Below are positions 52,754 through 62,838 of a stretch of 64,000 bases of DNA, in pieces. The stretch spans positions 747,719 to 811,718 of the forward strand of contig NZ_LN831197.1 in NCBI RefSeq assembly GCF_001375535.1, in the 5' to 3' direction. Both the position numbers and the translations under genes were made by a program. The stretch is from Bacillus niameyensis. GTDB taxonomy: Bacteria; Bacillota; Bacilli; Bacillales; Bacillaceae_C. Numbering within the stretch: position 1 is the first letter of the stretch; every line of letters starts with the position of its first letter. The notes beneath the pieces are model-generated. The model worked only from the letters and a program-made list of their open reading frames with translations, ran no database searches and was not told where the DNA came from.

Positions 52754-53533
52754 ATGTCTTTTAGCTATTATGGTGAACTTTGTACCGAAGTTTATAATTT
52801 AACAAAAAAGATCGGTCAATCTTTTGATGGTGATATAGAATATTACCGTGAAAGACTTAAAAATTGTAAAGGGCGTATTTTGGAAGCAATGGTTGGTTCG
52901 GGCCGTGTGATTATTCCACTTCTAGAATCAGGACTTAACATGGAAGGGGTAGACTATTCACCAGAAATGCTCGCTTCTTGTCGTCTGCGCTGTGAAGCAC
53001 GTAACTTAAATACAAACTTGTATGAAGCGGATCTGAAGGAACTTAATCTTCCATATAAGTATGAAGCCATCATTATTCCTGCAGGCTCATTTTTGTTAAT
53101 CGAAAATCGAGAAGAAGCAATGGAAGTTTTAATGCGGCTTTATGAACATTTGGAAATAGGTGGTCGGATAATACTTGATCTTTTCCTGCCTGAAAACAAT
53201 TGGAACAGTGATGAAGTAGGAAAGTGGAGTGGTTCAAGTATCTTTAACTGTCCAAACGGCGATATTATCACGTTAGAAGAGAAATGTACGGAAGTTGATT
53301 TATTTTTTAATCAACATAAAGTAACGCTATTAAAATATGAAAAGTGGAGAAATGGAGAGCTAATTCAAACTGAATTGCAACGTTTTGCTGTGCGATGGTA
53401 CGGTGTTGATGAATTTAAGTATATTTTAGAAAGTATTGGATTTACTGATATTCAAGTATATGCCGATTTTGAATATGGTAAACAACCGACCAGTGGTAAC
53501 CAAAAGATCGTTTATGAAGCTGTAAAAAGGTAA
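52754..53533 (+). CDS. Class I SAM-dependent methyltransferase
   Basis: A 259-aa Rossmann-type methyltransferase: motif I ILEAMVGSGRVIIPL (about 43-57; first Gly of the loop is Met-Val altered), acidic residue motif II GVDYSPEML, and post-I EADLKELNLPYKYEAIIIPA. The C-terminal half is beta-rich, as in small-molecule methyltransferases. Substrate unknown. ATG 52754 follows GGAGGG by 9 bases. Monocistronic, with the unusual leader described separately. Confidence 0.82.
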   Translation: MSFSYYGELCTEVYNLTKKIGQSFDGDIEYYRERLKNCKGRILEAMVGSGRVIIPLLESGLNMEGVDYSPEMLASCRLRCEARNLNTNLYEADLKELNLPYKYEAIIIPAGSFLLIENREEAMEVLMRLYEHLEIGGRIILDLFLPENNWNSDEVGKWSGSSIFNCPNGDIITLEEKCTEVDLFFNQHKVTLLKYEKWRNGELIQTELQRFAVRWYGVDEFKYILESIGFTDIQVYADFEYGKQPTSGNQKIVYEAVKR

Positions 53534-53650
53534 TATTTAATCAGAACCCTAACTGTTATGACAGTGAAGGGTTCTTAGTCTTATACTCATTTGAGAAATT
53601 GACTGTTTGACAAGTGGGTGCATTTTTCCCGGGCTTTTATACATTTTCAC

Positions 53651-53679
53651 TTGCCTGCACAAACATTTGTTTGTATAAT
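53651..53679 (+). promoter_or_regulatory. Promoter of the endonuclease/RHH unit with internal palindrome
   Basis: TTGCCT (53651-53656), 17-base spacer, TATAAT (53674-53679). In the spacer, ACAAACATTTGTTTGT (53660-53675) has 7-bp arms. It resembles a Bacillus LexA box (CGAAC-N4-GTTCG type) with about three mismatches, so an SOS or other repressor site is possible. Confidence 0.6.
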
Positions 53680-53726
53680 TAAAATAGATACTATTTTTTA
53701 ATACTTCTTCGTTACACCTGTTTTAG

Positions 53727-54527
<801 letters not shown>

Positions 54528-54545
54528 AAAATAGGAGGAACTACA

Positions 54546-54917
54546 ATGTGGAAATTAGTTAACGGAAAATTGATCCAAACAACAGATATATCAAGAGTTA
54601 AATTCAGAACAAATGTAAGTAAAAACATATTAGAGGAACTAAATTCTTTAGCAATTGATAACAATACTCATGTAAATTATCTTATTGAAAATGGTTTAGA
54701 AAATCTTCTATCCAAAGGAACTATTATTTTTAACAAAGATTTAAGACCAAATGACAGAATCCAATATAAGACAACCTATAACAAAGACTTACTCGAAAAA
54801 GTAAAAGAATTCGCTAAAGCAAATCAATTATTTATTAATGATGTAATCGAAACAAGCGTTAGGTATATTGATATTATAAATGTGAAAAAAAGCGATTATA
54901 AACACAGGATAGAGTAG
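54546..54917 (+). CDS. Small basic protein with two ribbon-helix-helix-like repeats
   Basis: A 123-aa protein built from a tandem repeat offset by 54 residues: RVKFRTNVSKNILEELNSLA (17-36) and RIQYKTTYNKDLLEKVKEFA (71-90), each followed by a second helix (HVNYLIENGLENLL; FINDVIETSVRYID). A beta strand plus two helices, repeated, is the pattern of a ribbon-helix-helix (CopG-type) dimer made in one chain. Similar Bacillus proteins have been labelled rRNA methyltransferase, but I see no SAM motif. AGGAGG precedes ATG 54546. Probable DNA-binding partner or regulator of the endonuclease gene; inference. Confidence 0.65.
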   Translation: MWKLVNGKLIQTTDISRVKFRTNVSKNILEELNSLAIDNNTHVNYLIENGLENLLSKGTIIFNKDLRPNDRIQYKTTYNKDLLEKVKEFAKANQLFINDVIETSVRYIDIINVKKSDYKHRIE

Positions 54918-55094
54918 GTAATATTAAAACTCACAAAACGCCCCCACCATAATATCTATTATCGGAAGTTAACTAAAATGATTAAATGTTGTGTCATATC
55001 AAAAGTATACTTTTAACATTGAGACGAAATCGAATTTTTATAAAGAAAATAATATTAGCCGGATTAATTAACATCCGGCTAAACTATATATTCT

Positions 55095-55559
55095 TCAATT
55101 TCTGTTAAATAGATAATTCCTAGGTGTTCCGAAATTGACTAATTTGCTATATTGCTCAAATACTGAATTAAATTGTACTAAAATAGGTGCATCAAGTAGC
55201 CATGGAACGTGTTGAAATAATGCGAAATCCGATTGAATTATAAAAGATAGCATTTCAGGAATCGATGTTTTCCATTGATTATACCGATTTCGAACTCTTT
55301 CTTCATTCTCATGACCTTCATCCATGTACACTATACCCACTAGTACATATTCACCCAGCTTTGGCATCCATTCCAATCTTAATTGGTCTCCCTTATTTGT
55401 ATTAAATCCAAGCATATTATTTGCCGTTTCAATGGTTAGTACCTGCGCATTCCCCTCCTCACTCCATTTCATCGTATATTTTCGTCCGTCCACAGGTCCG
55501 AATGAAGTGGCAGGCGGTACAATCATAACAGTAAACTGCCCGGATTGGAGCTTTTCCAT
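55095..55559 (-). CDS. Staygreen-domain protein
   Basis: A 154-aa cytoplasmic protein with FTVMIVPPATSFGPVDGRKY, WMPKLGEYVLVGIVYMDEGH and VPWLLDAPILVQFNSVFEQY, followed by a FGTPRNYLF end. This matches the bacterial staygreen family; plant members remove Mg from chlorophyll and bacterial homologues have Mg-dechelatase-like activity in some cases, but the Bacillaceae role is unknown. GGGGGAG precedes ATG 55559 on the minus strand. A weak hairpin (AGCCGGA/TCCGGCT, 55057-55080) follows the gene. Confidence 0.7.
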   Translation of the reverse strand: MEKLQSGQFTVMIVPPATSFGPVDGRKYTMKWSEEGNAQVLTIETANNMLGFNTNKGDQLRLEWMPKLGEYVLVGIVYMDEGHENEERVRNRYNQWKTSIPEMLSFIIQSDFALFQHVPWLLDAPILVQFNSVFEQYSKLVNFGTPRNYLFNRN

Positions 55560-55636
55560 CGTGCAACTCCCCCTTCAACTGGTCTAATATATTGTATGGA
55601 AATGCCTATAATAGGTGATATACCTAACCATAACAA

Positions 55637-55684
55637 ACAAGGATAGATGGAGCCCAAATATTAGGTTTCCATCTACCCTTGTTC
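55637..55684 (-). terminator. Terminator of the arg operon
   Basis: AACAAGGATAGATGGA pairs with TCCATCTACCCTTGTT around a 16-base loop, 17 bases after the argF stop; minus-strand 3' flank is TTGTTATGG. Confidence 0.8.
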
Positions 55685-55700
55685 CTGTCTTTATAATTCG

Positions 55701-56645
55701 TTATGCCATCAGTGCCACCATTAAAGCTTTTTGCACATGCAGCCGATTTTCTGCTTCATCAAAAACATATGATTGTGGTCCGTCAATTACTTCCGCAGTC
55801 ACCTCTTGCCCACGCTTTGCGGGCAGACAGTGTAGGAAAATAGCATCTTTGTTCGCAAAACTCATTAATTCTGCATTCACTTGGTATGGCTGGAATGCTT
55901 TTAGTCTAACTTCTTGTTCTTCTTCCCAGCCCATGCTCGTCCATACGTCTGTATACACAGCATCTGCTTCGTGAACTGCTTCCTTAGGATCATTTGTGAC
56001 GATTAAAGATGCTCCCGTTTCACTTACAACCTTTTTGCATAAATCAATCACTTCGGCTTTTGGTTCATATCCTTCCGGAGTTGCTATAGAACAATCAACA
56101 CCCAGTTTTGCACATGCAATCATTAAAGAATGTGCCACATTATTCCCGTCACCTATATAGGCTAATTTTTTCTTATTAAAAGTCCCTTTCGCTTCATAAA
56201 GAGTCATCAAATCCGCCAATGCTTGACACGGATGAAAATCATCAGTTAACGCATTGATCACAGGGATGCTTGAATTAGCCGCTAATTCTTCAACAGCAGA
56301 ATGTTCATGGGCACGAATCATGATACCATCAACATAACGTGATAAAACCTTTGCAGTGTCTGGAACTGTTTCCCCTCTTCCTAGTTGGATGTCATTACGG
56401 CTTAAAAATAATGCATGACCACCTAGTTGACTCATTCCGACCTCAAAGGAAACGCGTGTTCTAGTAGATGATTTTTCAAATATCATCGCTAACGTTTTCC
56501 CTTTTAAATAATGGTGAACAACGCCATTGTGTTGCTTTTCCTTTAATTCAATTGCTGCATCTATAATCTGGGTAATTTCCTCTCCTGAAAAATCTGCTAA
56601 TGTTAGGAGGTGCTTGCCCTTTAAGCTGTTTACTAACGTTTCCAT
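55701..56645 (-). CDS. argF: Ornithine carbamoyltransferase ArgF
   Basis: Transfers the carbamoyl group to ornithine to form citrulline. The 314-aa protein has the carbamoyl-phosphate motif STRTRVSFEVG (about 54-64), GRGETVPDTAKVLSRY, FHPCQALADL, and HCLPAKRGQEV (about 268-278) with the catalytic Cys. Start overlaps the carB stop by one base. Last gene of the operon; a terminator follows. Confidence 0.97.
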   Translation of the reverse strand: METLVNSLKGKHLLTLADFSGEEITQIIDAAIELKEKQHNGVVHHYLKGKTLAMIFEKSSTRTRVSFEVGMSQLGGHALFLSRNDIQLGRGETVPDTAKVLSRYVDGIMIRAHEHSAVEELAANSSIPVINALTDDFHPCQALADLMTLYEAKGTFNKKKLAYIGDGNNVAHSLMIACAKLGVDCSIATPEGYEPKAEVIDLCKKVVSETGASLIVTNDPKEAVHEADAVYTDVWTSMGWEEEQEVRLKAFQPYQVNAELMSFANKDAIFLHCLPAKRGQEVTAEVIDGPQSYVFDEAENRLHVQKALMVALMA

Positions 56646-59600
56646 TACATCACCTTTTCTTTTTCTACCATTTTATCATGCCATTCCTGAAGAGAAACTG
56701 GTTTAACCTTCTTCTTTTGATTCTTAGCTGCTAAATAAGTTAACATTGTTTCCATCTCTGTTATGACAGAAACTTGAGCACTTGAAGCTTGCATCCGCAT
56801 TTGTTTAGATTGATCCGACTTTCCAAAACTAATAAGAATAGCATGCCTACTCTTTTTCAACCATTCAGTGAAAGGCATATGATCATTAGCAATAAATGCA
56901 TCGTGTTTTTTCAACTCGTCCTTAATTGCTTTGAAGTCTTTATCTTCTTGAGCGTCAATATAAACATTTAGATTCTTTCCCTCTTCGTCTGTTTTCCAAT
57001 TAATGGCCTTTGCTAACGCTTCATCAAATGTATTCCCAAAAGCAATTAACTCTCCTGTTGATTTCATTTCAGGAGTTAAAATGGGATCCACTCCATTTAA
57101 TTTTCCAGTTGAAAAAATGGGATTTTTTATAGCGTAGTACGATTGTTTATAGTTGTTTGGTATTTGGAAATCCTTACCAATCAATATATTTATACTTTCT
57201 TCTATTAAGTTAACACCCGTCATTTTACTAATGATTGGTACAGTTCGTGATGCACGCGGGTTAACTTCTAATACAAATAGCTCATTTTGATAGATAACAA
57301 ATTGCACATTGAAAATACCTTTAAATTTGAGCTTTTGAGCAATTTTCTCCGTAAATTCGAAAGCACACTTTTGCAGATCAGACGAAATGCTAATTGGGGG
57401 TGTAACGGCAATACTATCTCCAGAATGGACTCCTGCTTTTTCAATATGCTCGAAATATCCAGGTATATAAATATTTTCCCCATTAGATAAAACATCAACT
57501 TCCATTTCAGTTCCCTTATAATATGCATCTATTAAGACAGGATAATGAATATTATGCACATGATTTTCCAAATCTTCTTCAGCCTGGATAATAAGCATGC
57601 CCTGCCCACCAATTACATAGGATGGTCTTAATAGTAAAGGAAAACCGATATCTTTAATTTTTTCCTTCAATTCACTTTCATTTATAACAGTTACCCCAGG
57701 TATATGGGGAATTTTCAGCTCTTTTAATAAAGAATAAAAACGATCGCGATCTTCAAGAAAATCAATTTGTTCTTGAGAGATTGAAAGTAGCGGCACTCCG
57801 TTTTCTTCCAAATCCTTCGCTAAATTAATCGATGTTTGCCCACCAAACTGAATAATTACTCCTTCAGGTTTCTCATGTTCTAAAACATTTAAAACATCTT
57901 CAGTACTGAGCGGTTCAAAGTATAGGCGATCAGCTATTTGAAAATCCGTACTGACGGTACCTGGATTATTATTAATAAGAATTGTCTCATACCCTGCTTT
58001 TTTCAAAGCTAAAACACCGTGGACAGTACAATAATCAAATTCTATCCCTTGCCCGATCCGAACTGGTCCAGATCCGATGATGGCAATTTTCGGTTTTCCT
58101 GTTACTGTAACCGGATCACCTTGCCCCTTCCAAGTTGAATAAAAATAGGGCGCCGCTGCCGGAAATTCCCCTGCACATGAATCTACCATATTATAAACTG
58201 GCAAAACTTCTAACTGTTTGAGTTTTTCTCGAACTGCTTTATATTCTATGTTCCAAATTTTAGCTAACCATTTATCTGAGAAACCAAAGATCTTTAATTC
58301 TCGCAGTAAATCTTGATCGATTGTAGCTAGAGTTTGTTGTTTCGCCTTTTCCTCCATCGCCACTAAAAAGGAAAGGTTCTCTAAGAAAAACAGATCAATT
58401 TTCGTTGTTTCATGGAGATTTTGAGTAGTAATGCCTCTTCTCATTAGTTCCAAAATGGAGAAAAAACGTAAATCATCAGGTTTTTGAATTGAATCCCATA
58501 GTGTTTCATCGTCTATCTCCGAAATTCCTTTTAACTCAAGGCCAATCGTTTTCATTTCTAATGAACGGACAGCTTTTTGAATAGCACCAGGGAGGTGGCG
58601 ATCAATCGCCATAATTTCACCTGTCGCTTTCATTTGGGTGCCTAAAGTTCGATCTGCACCAACAAATTTATCAAATGGCCATCTAGGCATCTTAACTACA
58701 ACATAGTCTACGACAGGCTCTGTGCTAGCATAAGTAGTTCCTGTAACAGGGTTAAGTAATTCATGGAGATGATAACCAAGTGCCAATTTTGCGGCCATTT
58801 TTGCGATTGGATAGCCTGTTGCTTTAGATGCTAGAGCCGATGATCTACTAAGTCTTGGGTTTACTTCAATTAAATAATATTGATCGGAATTTGGATCATG
58901 AGCAAATTGAATATTACAGCCCCCGATTATTTTTAAAGCGCGAATTATCTTTACTGCAGATGTATAAAGATTTTCAAATTCTTGATCGTTTAAAGTTTGT
59001 TGGGGTGCTATGACAATAGAATCACCCGTATGCACACCAACTGGGTCAAAGTTTTCCATGCTACAGATAGAAATACAAGTATCATTTTCATCACGGATCA
59101 TTTCAAATTCTAATTCTTTAAATCCTGCAATACTTTTTTCTATTAAACATTGAGTAATAGGACTTGCGTCAAGGCCTTTCGCTACTACCGAAACGAGTTC
59201 TTCACTATTTGAAACAATGCCCCCGCCACCGCCTCCTAATGTATAAGCCGGTCTAATAATAACAGGGTAACCAATTTGATTGGCAAAGTTTAATGCTTCC
59301 TGAATGGTATGAATAATAGCACTTTCAGGTACAGGTTCCTCTAAATCATGCATCAGTGATCGGAATGCTTCTCTATCTTCCCCTTGTATGATCGATTCTG
59401 GAGATGTTCCTAACACTTCAACATTATGACGTTCTAATATTCCTTCTTGATACAACTGAACGGTTAAATTAAGACCTGTTTGACCTCCAAGAGTTCCTAA
59501 AATACCATCTGGTTTTTCCTTTTCGATTATTTGCTCAATACTTTTAGTCGTCATAGGTTCAAAATATACAACATCAGCAAACTCTTCATCCGTCATAATT

Positions 59601-59758
59601 GTTGCGGGATTATTGTTTACAAGAACAACTTCAACCCCTTCTTCTTTCAGTGCCATGCAAGCCTGTGTTCCGGCGTAATCAAACTCTGCTGCCTGACCGA
59701 TCATAATCGGACCTGAGCCGATCACTAAGACTTTCTTGATGTCATTTCTTTTAGGCAT
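56645..59758 (-). CDS. carB: Carbamoyl-phosphate synthase large subunit CarB (arginine-type)
   Basis: Synthesises carbamoyl phosphate from bicarbonate, ATP and ammonia. The 1037-aa chain has two homologous ATP-grasp halves: IGSGPIMIGQAAEFDYAG (about 13-30) and IGSGPVRIGQGIEFDYC (about 555-571), RPAYTLGGGGGGI and RPSYVIGGQGMLI loops, and a C-terminal allosteric MGS-like domain (about 930-1037). Length matches the arginine-specific, not the longer pyrimidine-type, CarB. Overlaps carA by 8 bases and argF by one. The partner CarA appears to lack glutaminase chemistry. Confidence 0.95.
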   Translation of the reverse strand: MPKRNDIKKVLVIGSGPIMIGQAAEFDYAGTQACMALKEEGVEVVLVNNNPATIMTDEEFADVVYFEPMTTKSIEQIIEKEKPDGILGTLGGQTGLNLTVQLYQEGILERHNVEVLGTSPESIIQGEDREAFRSLMHDLEEPVPESAIIHTIQEALNFANQIGYPVIIRPAYTLGGGGGGIVSNSEELVSVVAKGLDASPITQCLIEKSIAGFKELEFEMIRDENDTCISICSMENFDPVGVHTGDSIVIAPQQTLNDQEFENLYTSAVKIIRALKIIGGCNIQFAHDPNSDQYYLIEVNPRLSRSSALASKATGYPIAKMAAKLALGYHLHELLNPVTGTTYASTEPVVDYVVVKMPRWPFDKFVGADRTLGTQMKATGEIMAIDRHLPGAIQKAVRSLEMKTIGLELKGISEIDDETLWDSIQKPDDLRFFSILELMRRGITTQNLHETTKIDLFFLENLSFLVAMEEKAKQQTLATIDQDLLRELKIFGFSDKWLAKIWNIEYKAVREKLKQLEVLPVYNMVDSCAGEFPAAAPYFYSTWKGQGDPVTVTGKPKIAIIGSGPVRIGQGIEFDYCTVHGVLALKKAGYETILINNNPGTVSTDFQIADRLYFEPLSTEDVLNVLEHEKPEGVIIQFGGQTSINLAKDLEENGVPLLSISQEQIDFLEDRDRFYSLLKELKIPHIPGVTVINESELKEKIKDIGFPLLLRPSYVIGGQGMLIIQAEEDLENHVHNIHYPVLIDAYYKGTEMEVDVLSNGENIYIPGYFEHIEKAGVHSGDSIAVTPPISISSDLQKCAFEFTEKIAQKLKFKGIFNVQFVIYQNELFVLEVNPRASRTVPIISKMTGVNLIEESINILIGKDFQIPNNYKQSYYAIKNPIFSTGKLNGVDPILTPEMKSTGELIAFGNTFDEALAKAINWKTDEEGKNLNVYIDAQEDKDFKAIKDELKKHDAFIANDHMPFTEWLKKSRHAILISFGKSDQSKQMRMQASSAQVSVITEMETMLTYLAAKNQKKKVKPVSLQEWHDKMVEKEKVM

Positions 59759-60803
59759 ACATTTTTACTCCTTTACTCTGTTCCAGTTGCTGGAAATAGG
59801 CCGATTTCATAAGCGCCTCTAGTTTAAGATTCCTTCCATCTGGATGAAATTGATAAGTATTAATCGGATATTTCTCATGTGTAAGTCCTTCAATGGAACC
59901 GTCCTGTATTGAAAGAAATGAAGGTTTAAAACCGGTTAATTCAAGCTCTTTATTTGAGACACTGTAGCCGTGATTTTGATTCGATGAATATATCTTTTTT
60001 GTTTCAATATGAATAATAGGCTGCCTGAAATTTCGATGGCCCCATTTCATTTTGTCAACTTTTGCACCGAATGAGAGAGCTAATATTTGATGACCGAGTC
60101 CGAAACCGATAGTTGGGAATTTTGTGGCTAGTTCTTTGTAATCTTTTAAATATTTATTCCAAACTGTTGGATTTCCGGAACCCCCAGAAAAAACAAGACC
60201 ATCTGGCTCTAGCTTATTTATTTCCGAAAAATTCGTCTCACCAGAAATAATGGTAAGTTTATAATCTAAACAACGAAGCCAAGAAATTAGTGATTTTTTA
60301 ATACCGAAGTCAAGAACAACTAGATGTTTTTCACTATTAGGATTAATTACTTCTTTTCCACTTCTTCCTAGTATCGTTTTTTTAATAATTGTCTTTGATA
60401 CTTCCTCATAATCAGCATAAATCGTGGCAGACATTTCTCCATTATTTAAGAGATCCTTTACCATTGCCCTTGTATCTGTTCCTGTTAAGACAGGAATAGA
60501 TTGTTCTTTAAATAGAGACATCCACTTTTGGGTTGTAATCGAGGTTTTCAATAACTCTTGTTGAGTAACCAAGGCTGCTAGTTGAAGATCTTCACTTTCA
60601 AAATTAGATAAATCAAAGCTTGAATGTAAGACACCAGGATAAGTAACGATAACTATTTTCCCTTTTATAGCAGGGTCTGTCATAAATTCTAGGAAATTTC
60701 CCATACCTGTATAAAATATAACGTCTCCTGTATATTCCCCTATGTCCCCGTGCCAATGGCCGGTATACCGTTTTCCATTAGCAAATTTTAGAATACCTTC
60801 CAT
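59751..60803 (-). CDS. carA: Carbamoyl-phosphate synthase small subunit CarA, glutaminase site degenerate
   Basis: Small subunit that normally hydrolyses glutamine for CarB. The 350-aa length, N-terminal CPSase_sm domain and C-terminal class I amidotransferase fold fit CarA, and the position in the arg operon confirms it. However, the nucleophile motif normally reading GICLGHQ is GFGLGHQ (Gly235, codon 60099-60101), NGPGDP is GGSGNP (about 207-212), the conserved YPLIGN segment is YPGVLHSS, and the catalytic His-Glu is His320-Asp322. Other motifs (GTDTRA, KMKWGHR, NQNHGYSVS) remain. The frame is intact, so the gene is expressed but probably cannot use glutamine in the usual way. Confidence 0.88.
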   Translation of the reverse strand: MEGILKFANGKRYTGHWHGDIGEYTGDVIFYTGMGNFLEFMTDPAIKGKIVIVTYPGVLHSSFDLSNFESEDLQLAALVTQQELLKTSITTQKWMSLFKEQSIPVLTGTDTRAMVKDLLNNGEMSATIYADYEEVSKTIIKKTILGRSGKEVINPNSEKHLVVLDFGIKKSLISWLRCLDYKLTIISGETNFSEINKLEPDGLVFSGGSGNPTVWNKYLKDYKELATKFPTIGFGLGHQILALSFGAKVDKMKWGHRNFRQPIIHIETKKIYSSNQNHGYSVSNKELELTGFKPSFLSIQDGSIEGLTHEKYPINTYQFHPDGRNLKLEALMKSAYFQQLEQSKGVKMYA

Positions 60804-60876
60804 TATGCACCGACTCCTTTTTGTATGTTTATTTTCGCAAATGAATTTTTATACATTTCAAAGTAAAAAAATATAG

Positions 60877-62025
60877 TTAGCTAACCTTATGAAATAATGT
60901 ACTCTTCATAATTTCAATCGACTTTTCTAATTCTTCATTGGTGACTGTCAATGGTGGGAGCAAACGTATAACATTCGGTCCAGCATTTAAGACAATTAAA
61001 CCGCTCTTCCTTAATTCAGCAAGCATTGGAGCAACTTCATCTTCAAATTCTAAACCAAACATTAATCCTTTATAACGTATCCCTTTAAAGTTCGGCATTT
61101 CGCTAAATAATTGTTGGAGTTTTCCCGCCAAAAATTCACCTTTTCTTTGAACTTCTAAAAGGAATTTGTCATTAAAAATCGTATCTAGCGTCTCTTTAGC
61201 GGCTGCCATTGCTAATGGATTCCCACCAAAGGTTGACCCATGACTTCCGGGGTTAAAGGTAGATTTCAATTCTTCTTTAGCGATTATCGCTCCGACAGGA
61301 AAGCCATTTCCAAGTCCTTTAGCAGATGTAATAATATCCGGTGAAATGGAATAATGTTGATAACCAAAAGGTTTTCCGGTTCGGCCAATCCCTGTTTGGA
61401 CTTCATCTACTATTAGTAACGTTCCATATTCGCAACAAAGTTTTTCGATTTTATTTAAAAAATCCTCTCTTGCTGGATGTACTCCACCCTCGCCTTGAAT
61501 AACTTCTAGCATAATAGCAGCTGTGTCAAAGTCGATTGCCTCTTCGAGAGCTTGAATGTCATTATATGGTACATGTATAAACGTTTCTAGCATGTTTCCA
61601 AAACCTTGTTTCACTTTATCCTGACCAGTTGCAGCCATCGTAGCAAAAGTACGTCCATGAAAGGATTGCTTAAACGTAATAATTTTAGATTTACCTGTAT
61701 GTTTTCTTGCCAGTTTTATTGCTGCTTCATTCGCTTCAGCTCCGCTATTACAAAAGAATACTACATCTCCAACAGAATTAGCGGTTAGCCTTTCAGCTAC
61801 CTCTTCCTGTAATGAACTTTTAAATAAGTTCGAAGTATGCCATAATGTTTTAGTTTGCTCAATCAGAGCATCGACAATTTTCGGATAGCAGTGACCAAGA
61901 TTACAAACACCTATTCCAGCTGTAAAATCCAAATATTCCTTCCCCTCTGAATCGATTACAATCGTTCCGTTTCCAGAAGTAAGTTCCAAATCCCAACGGC
62001 CATAATTTTCGAATAGAAAACTCAT
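60877..62025 (-). CDS. argD: Acetylornithine aminotransferase ArgD
   Basis: PLP-dependent class III aminotransferase of arginine synthesis. The 382-aa protein has FFCNSGAEANEAAIKLAR (about 86-103), LIVDEVQTGIGRTG (about 200-213), the PLP-lysine in ITSAKGLGNGFPVGAI (Lys about 239), and GSHGSTFGGNPLAMAAA. Follows argB by 2 bases and precedes carA by 73 bases in the operon. Confidence 0.96.
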   Translation of the reverse strand: MSFLFENYGRWDLELTSGNGTIVIDSEGKEYLDFTAGIGVCNLGHCYPKIVDALIEQTKTLWHTSNLFKSSLQEEVAERLTANSVGDVVFFCNSGAEANEAAIKLARKHTGKSKIITFKQSFHGRTFATMAATGQDKVKQGFGNMLETFIHVPYNDIQALEEAIDFDTAAIMLEVIQGEGGVHPAREDFLNKIEKLCCEYGTLLIVDEVQTGIGRTGKPFGYQHYSISPDIITSAKGLGNGFPVGAIIAKEELKSTFNPGSHGSTFGGNPLAMAAAKETLDTIFNDKFLLEVQRKGEFLAGKLQQLFSEMPNFKGIRYKGLMFGLEFEDEVAPMLAELRKSGLIVLNAGPNVIRLLPPLTVTNEELEKSIEIMKSTLFHKVS

Positions 62026-62027
62026 CT

Positions 62028-62807
62028 CTAATTCACTGCCTCCAATTCTTTTTGAATGGTCGTTCCAATGAAATGAACTCCTTTAAATAAAGGTGTTTTC
62101 CCACTGACGATCATCACTTCATTCATTCCACCATCTATACTTTTGATCGCAGCCATTACTTTAGGGATCATACCACCTGAAATGGTACCATTCTCAATTA
62201 AATCCATCATTTCAGATTTAGTTGTTTTTTCAATCAACTGATTTTCTTTTAAAATTCCAGGAACGTCTGTCACAAATAGTATTTTTTCTGCTTGGACAGC
62301 TAGTGCAATAGCTGCAGCAGCTGAGTCCGCATTCACATTATAAAAATGATTTTTATCCTCGCTTACAGCAATTGGAGAAATAACGGGTATCATACCGATC
62401 GAGAGCAAATCAAATATAAAGCTTTGATTGACGTCAGTAATTTCTCCTACAAGGCCTAAATTCTCAGAATCCTTTGCTTTGCCGCTCATTAATCCCCCGT
62501 CTGAACCAGTGATGCCAATCGCTGAAATTCCATGTTTTTGCAGTGTGCGAACTAATTTATTCGTCATACTGCCCGATAAAACCATTTCAACAACTTCCAT
62601 CACTTCATGAGTTGTTTTCCTTAGCCCATTAATGAATTCGGCTTGAATTTGCAAACTATCGAGTAATTTATTAATCGCGGGTCCTCCCCCATGAACGATT
62701 ATAGGTTTATATCCATGACTTTGAATTTTTTTGATATTCAAGAAAAATTCATCTGACAATGTCTCAATCATACTGCCGCCACATTTGATGACAATGATTT
62801 TATCCAT
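62028..62807 (-). CDS. argB: N-acetylglutamate kinase ArgB
   Basis: Phosphorylates N-acetylglutamate. Amino-acid-kinase fold, 259 aa: VIKCGGSM (start), VHGGGPAINKLL, FINGLRKTTHEVMEVV, YNVNADSAAAAIA, and GGMIPKVMAA near the C-terminus. The short form without the N-terminal extension of arginine-feedback-inhibited hexameric kinases, as in Bacillus. Preceded by a good ribosome site on the minus strand (GGAGGAAGGATATC). Confidence 0.96.
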   Translation of the reverse strand: MDKIIVIKCGGSMIETLSDEFFLNIKKIQSHGYKPIIVHGGGPAINKLLDSLQIQAEFINGLRKTTHEVMEVVEMVLSGSMTNKLVRTLQKHGISAIGITGSDGGLMSGKAKDSENLGLVGEITDVNQSFIFDLLSIGMIPVISPIAVSEDKNHFYNVNADSAAAAIALAVQAEKILFVTDVPGILKENQLIEKTTKSEMMDLIENGTISGGMIPKVMAAIKSIDGGMNEVMIVSGKTPLFKGVHFIGTTIQKELEAVN

Positions 62808-62838
62808 GATATCCTTCCTCCAAATTTATCATCTTTTA

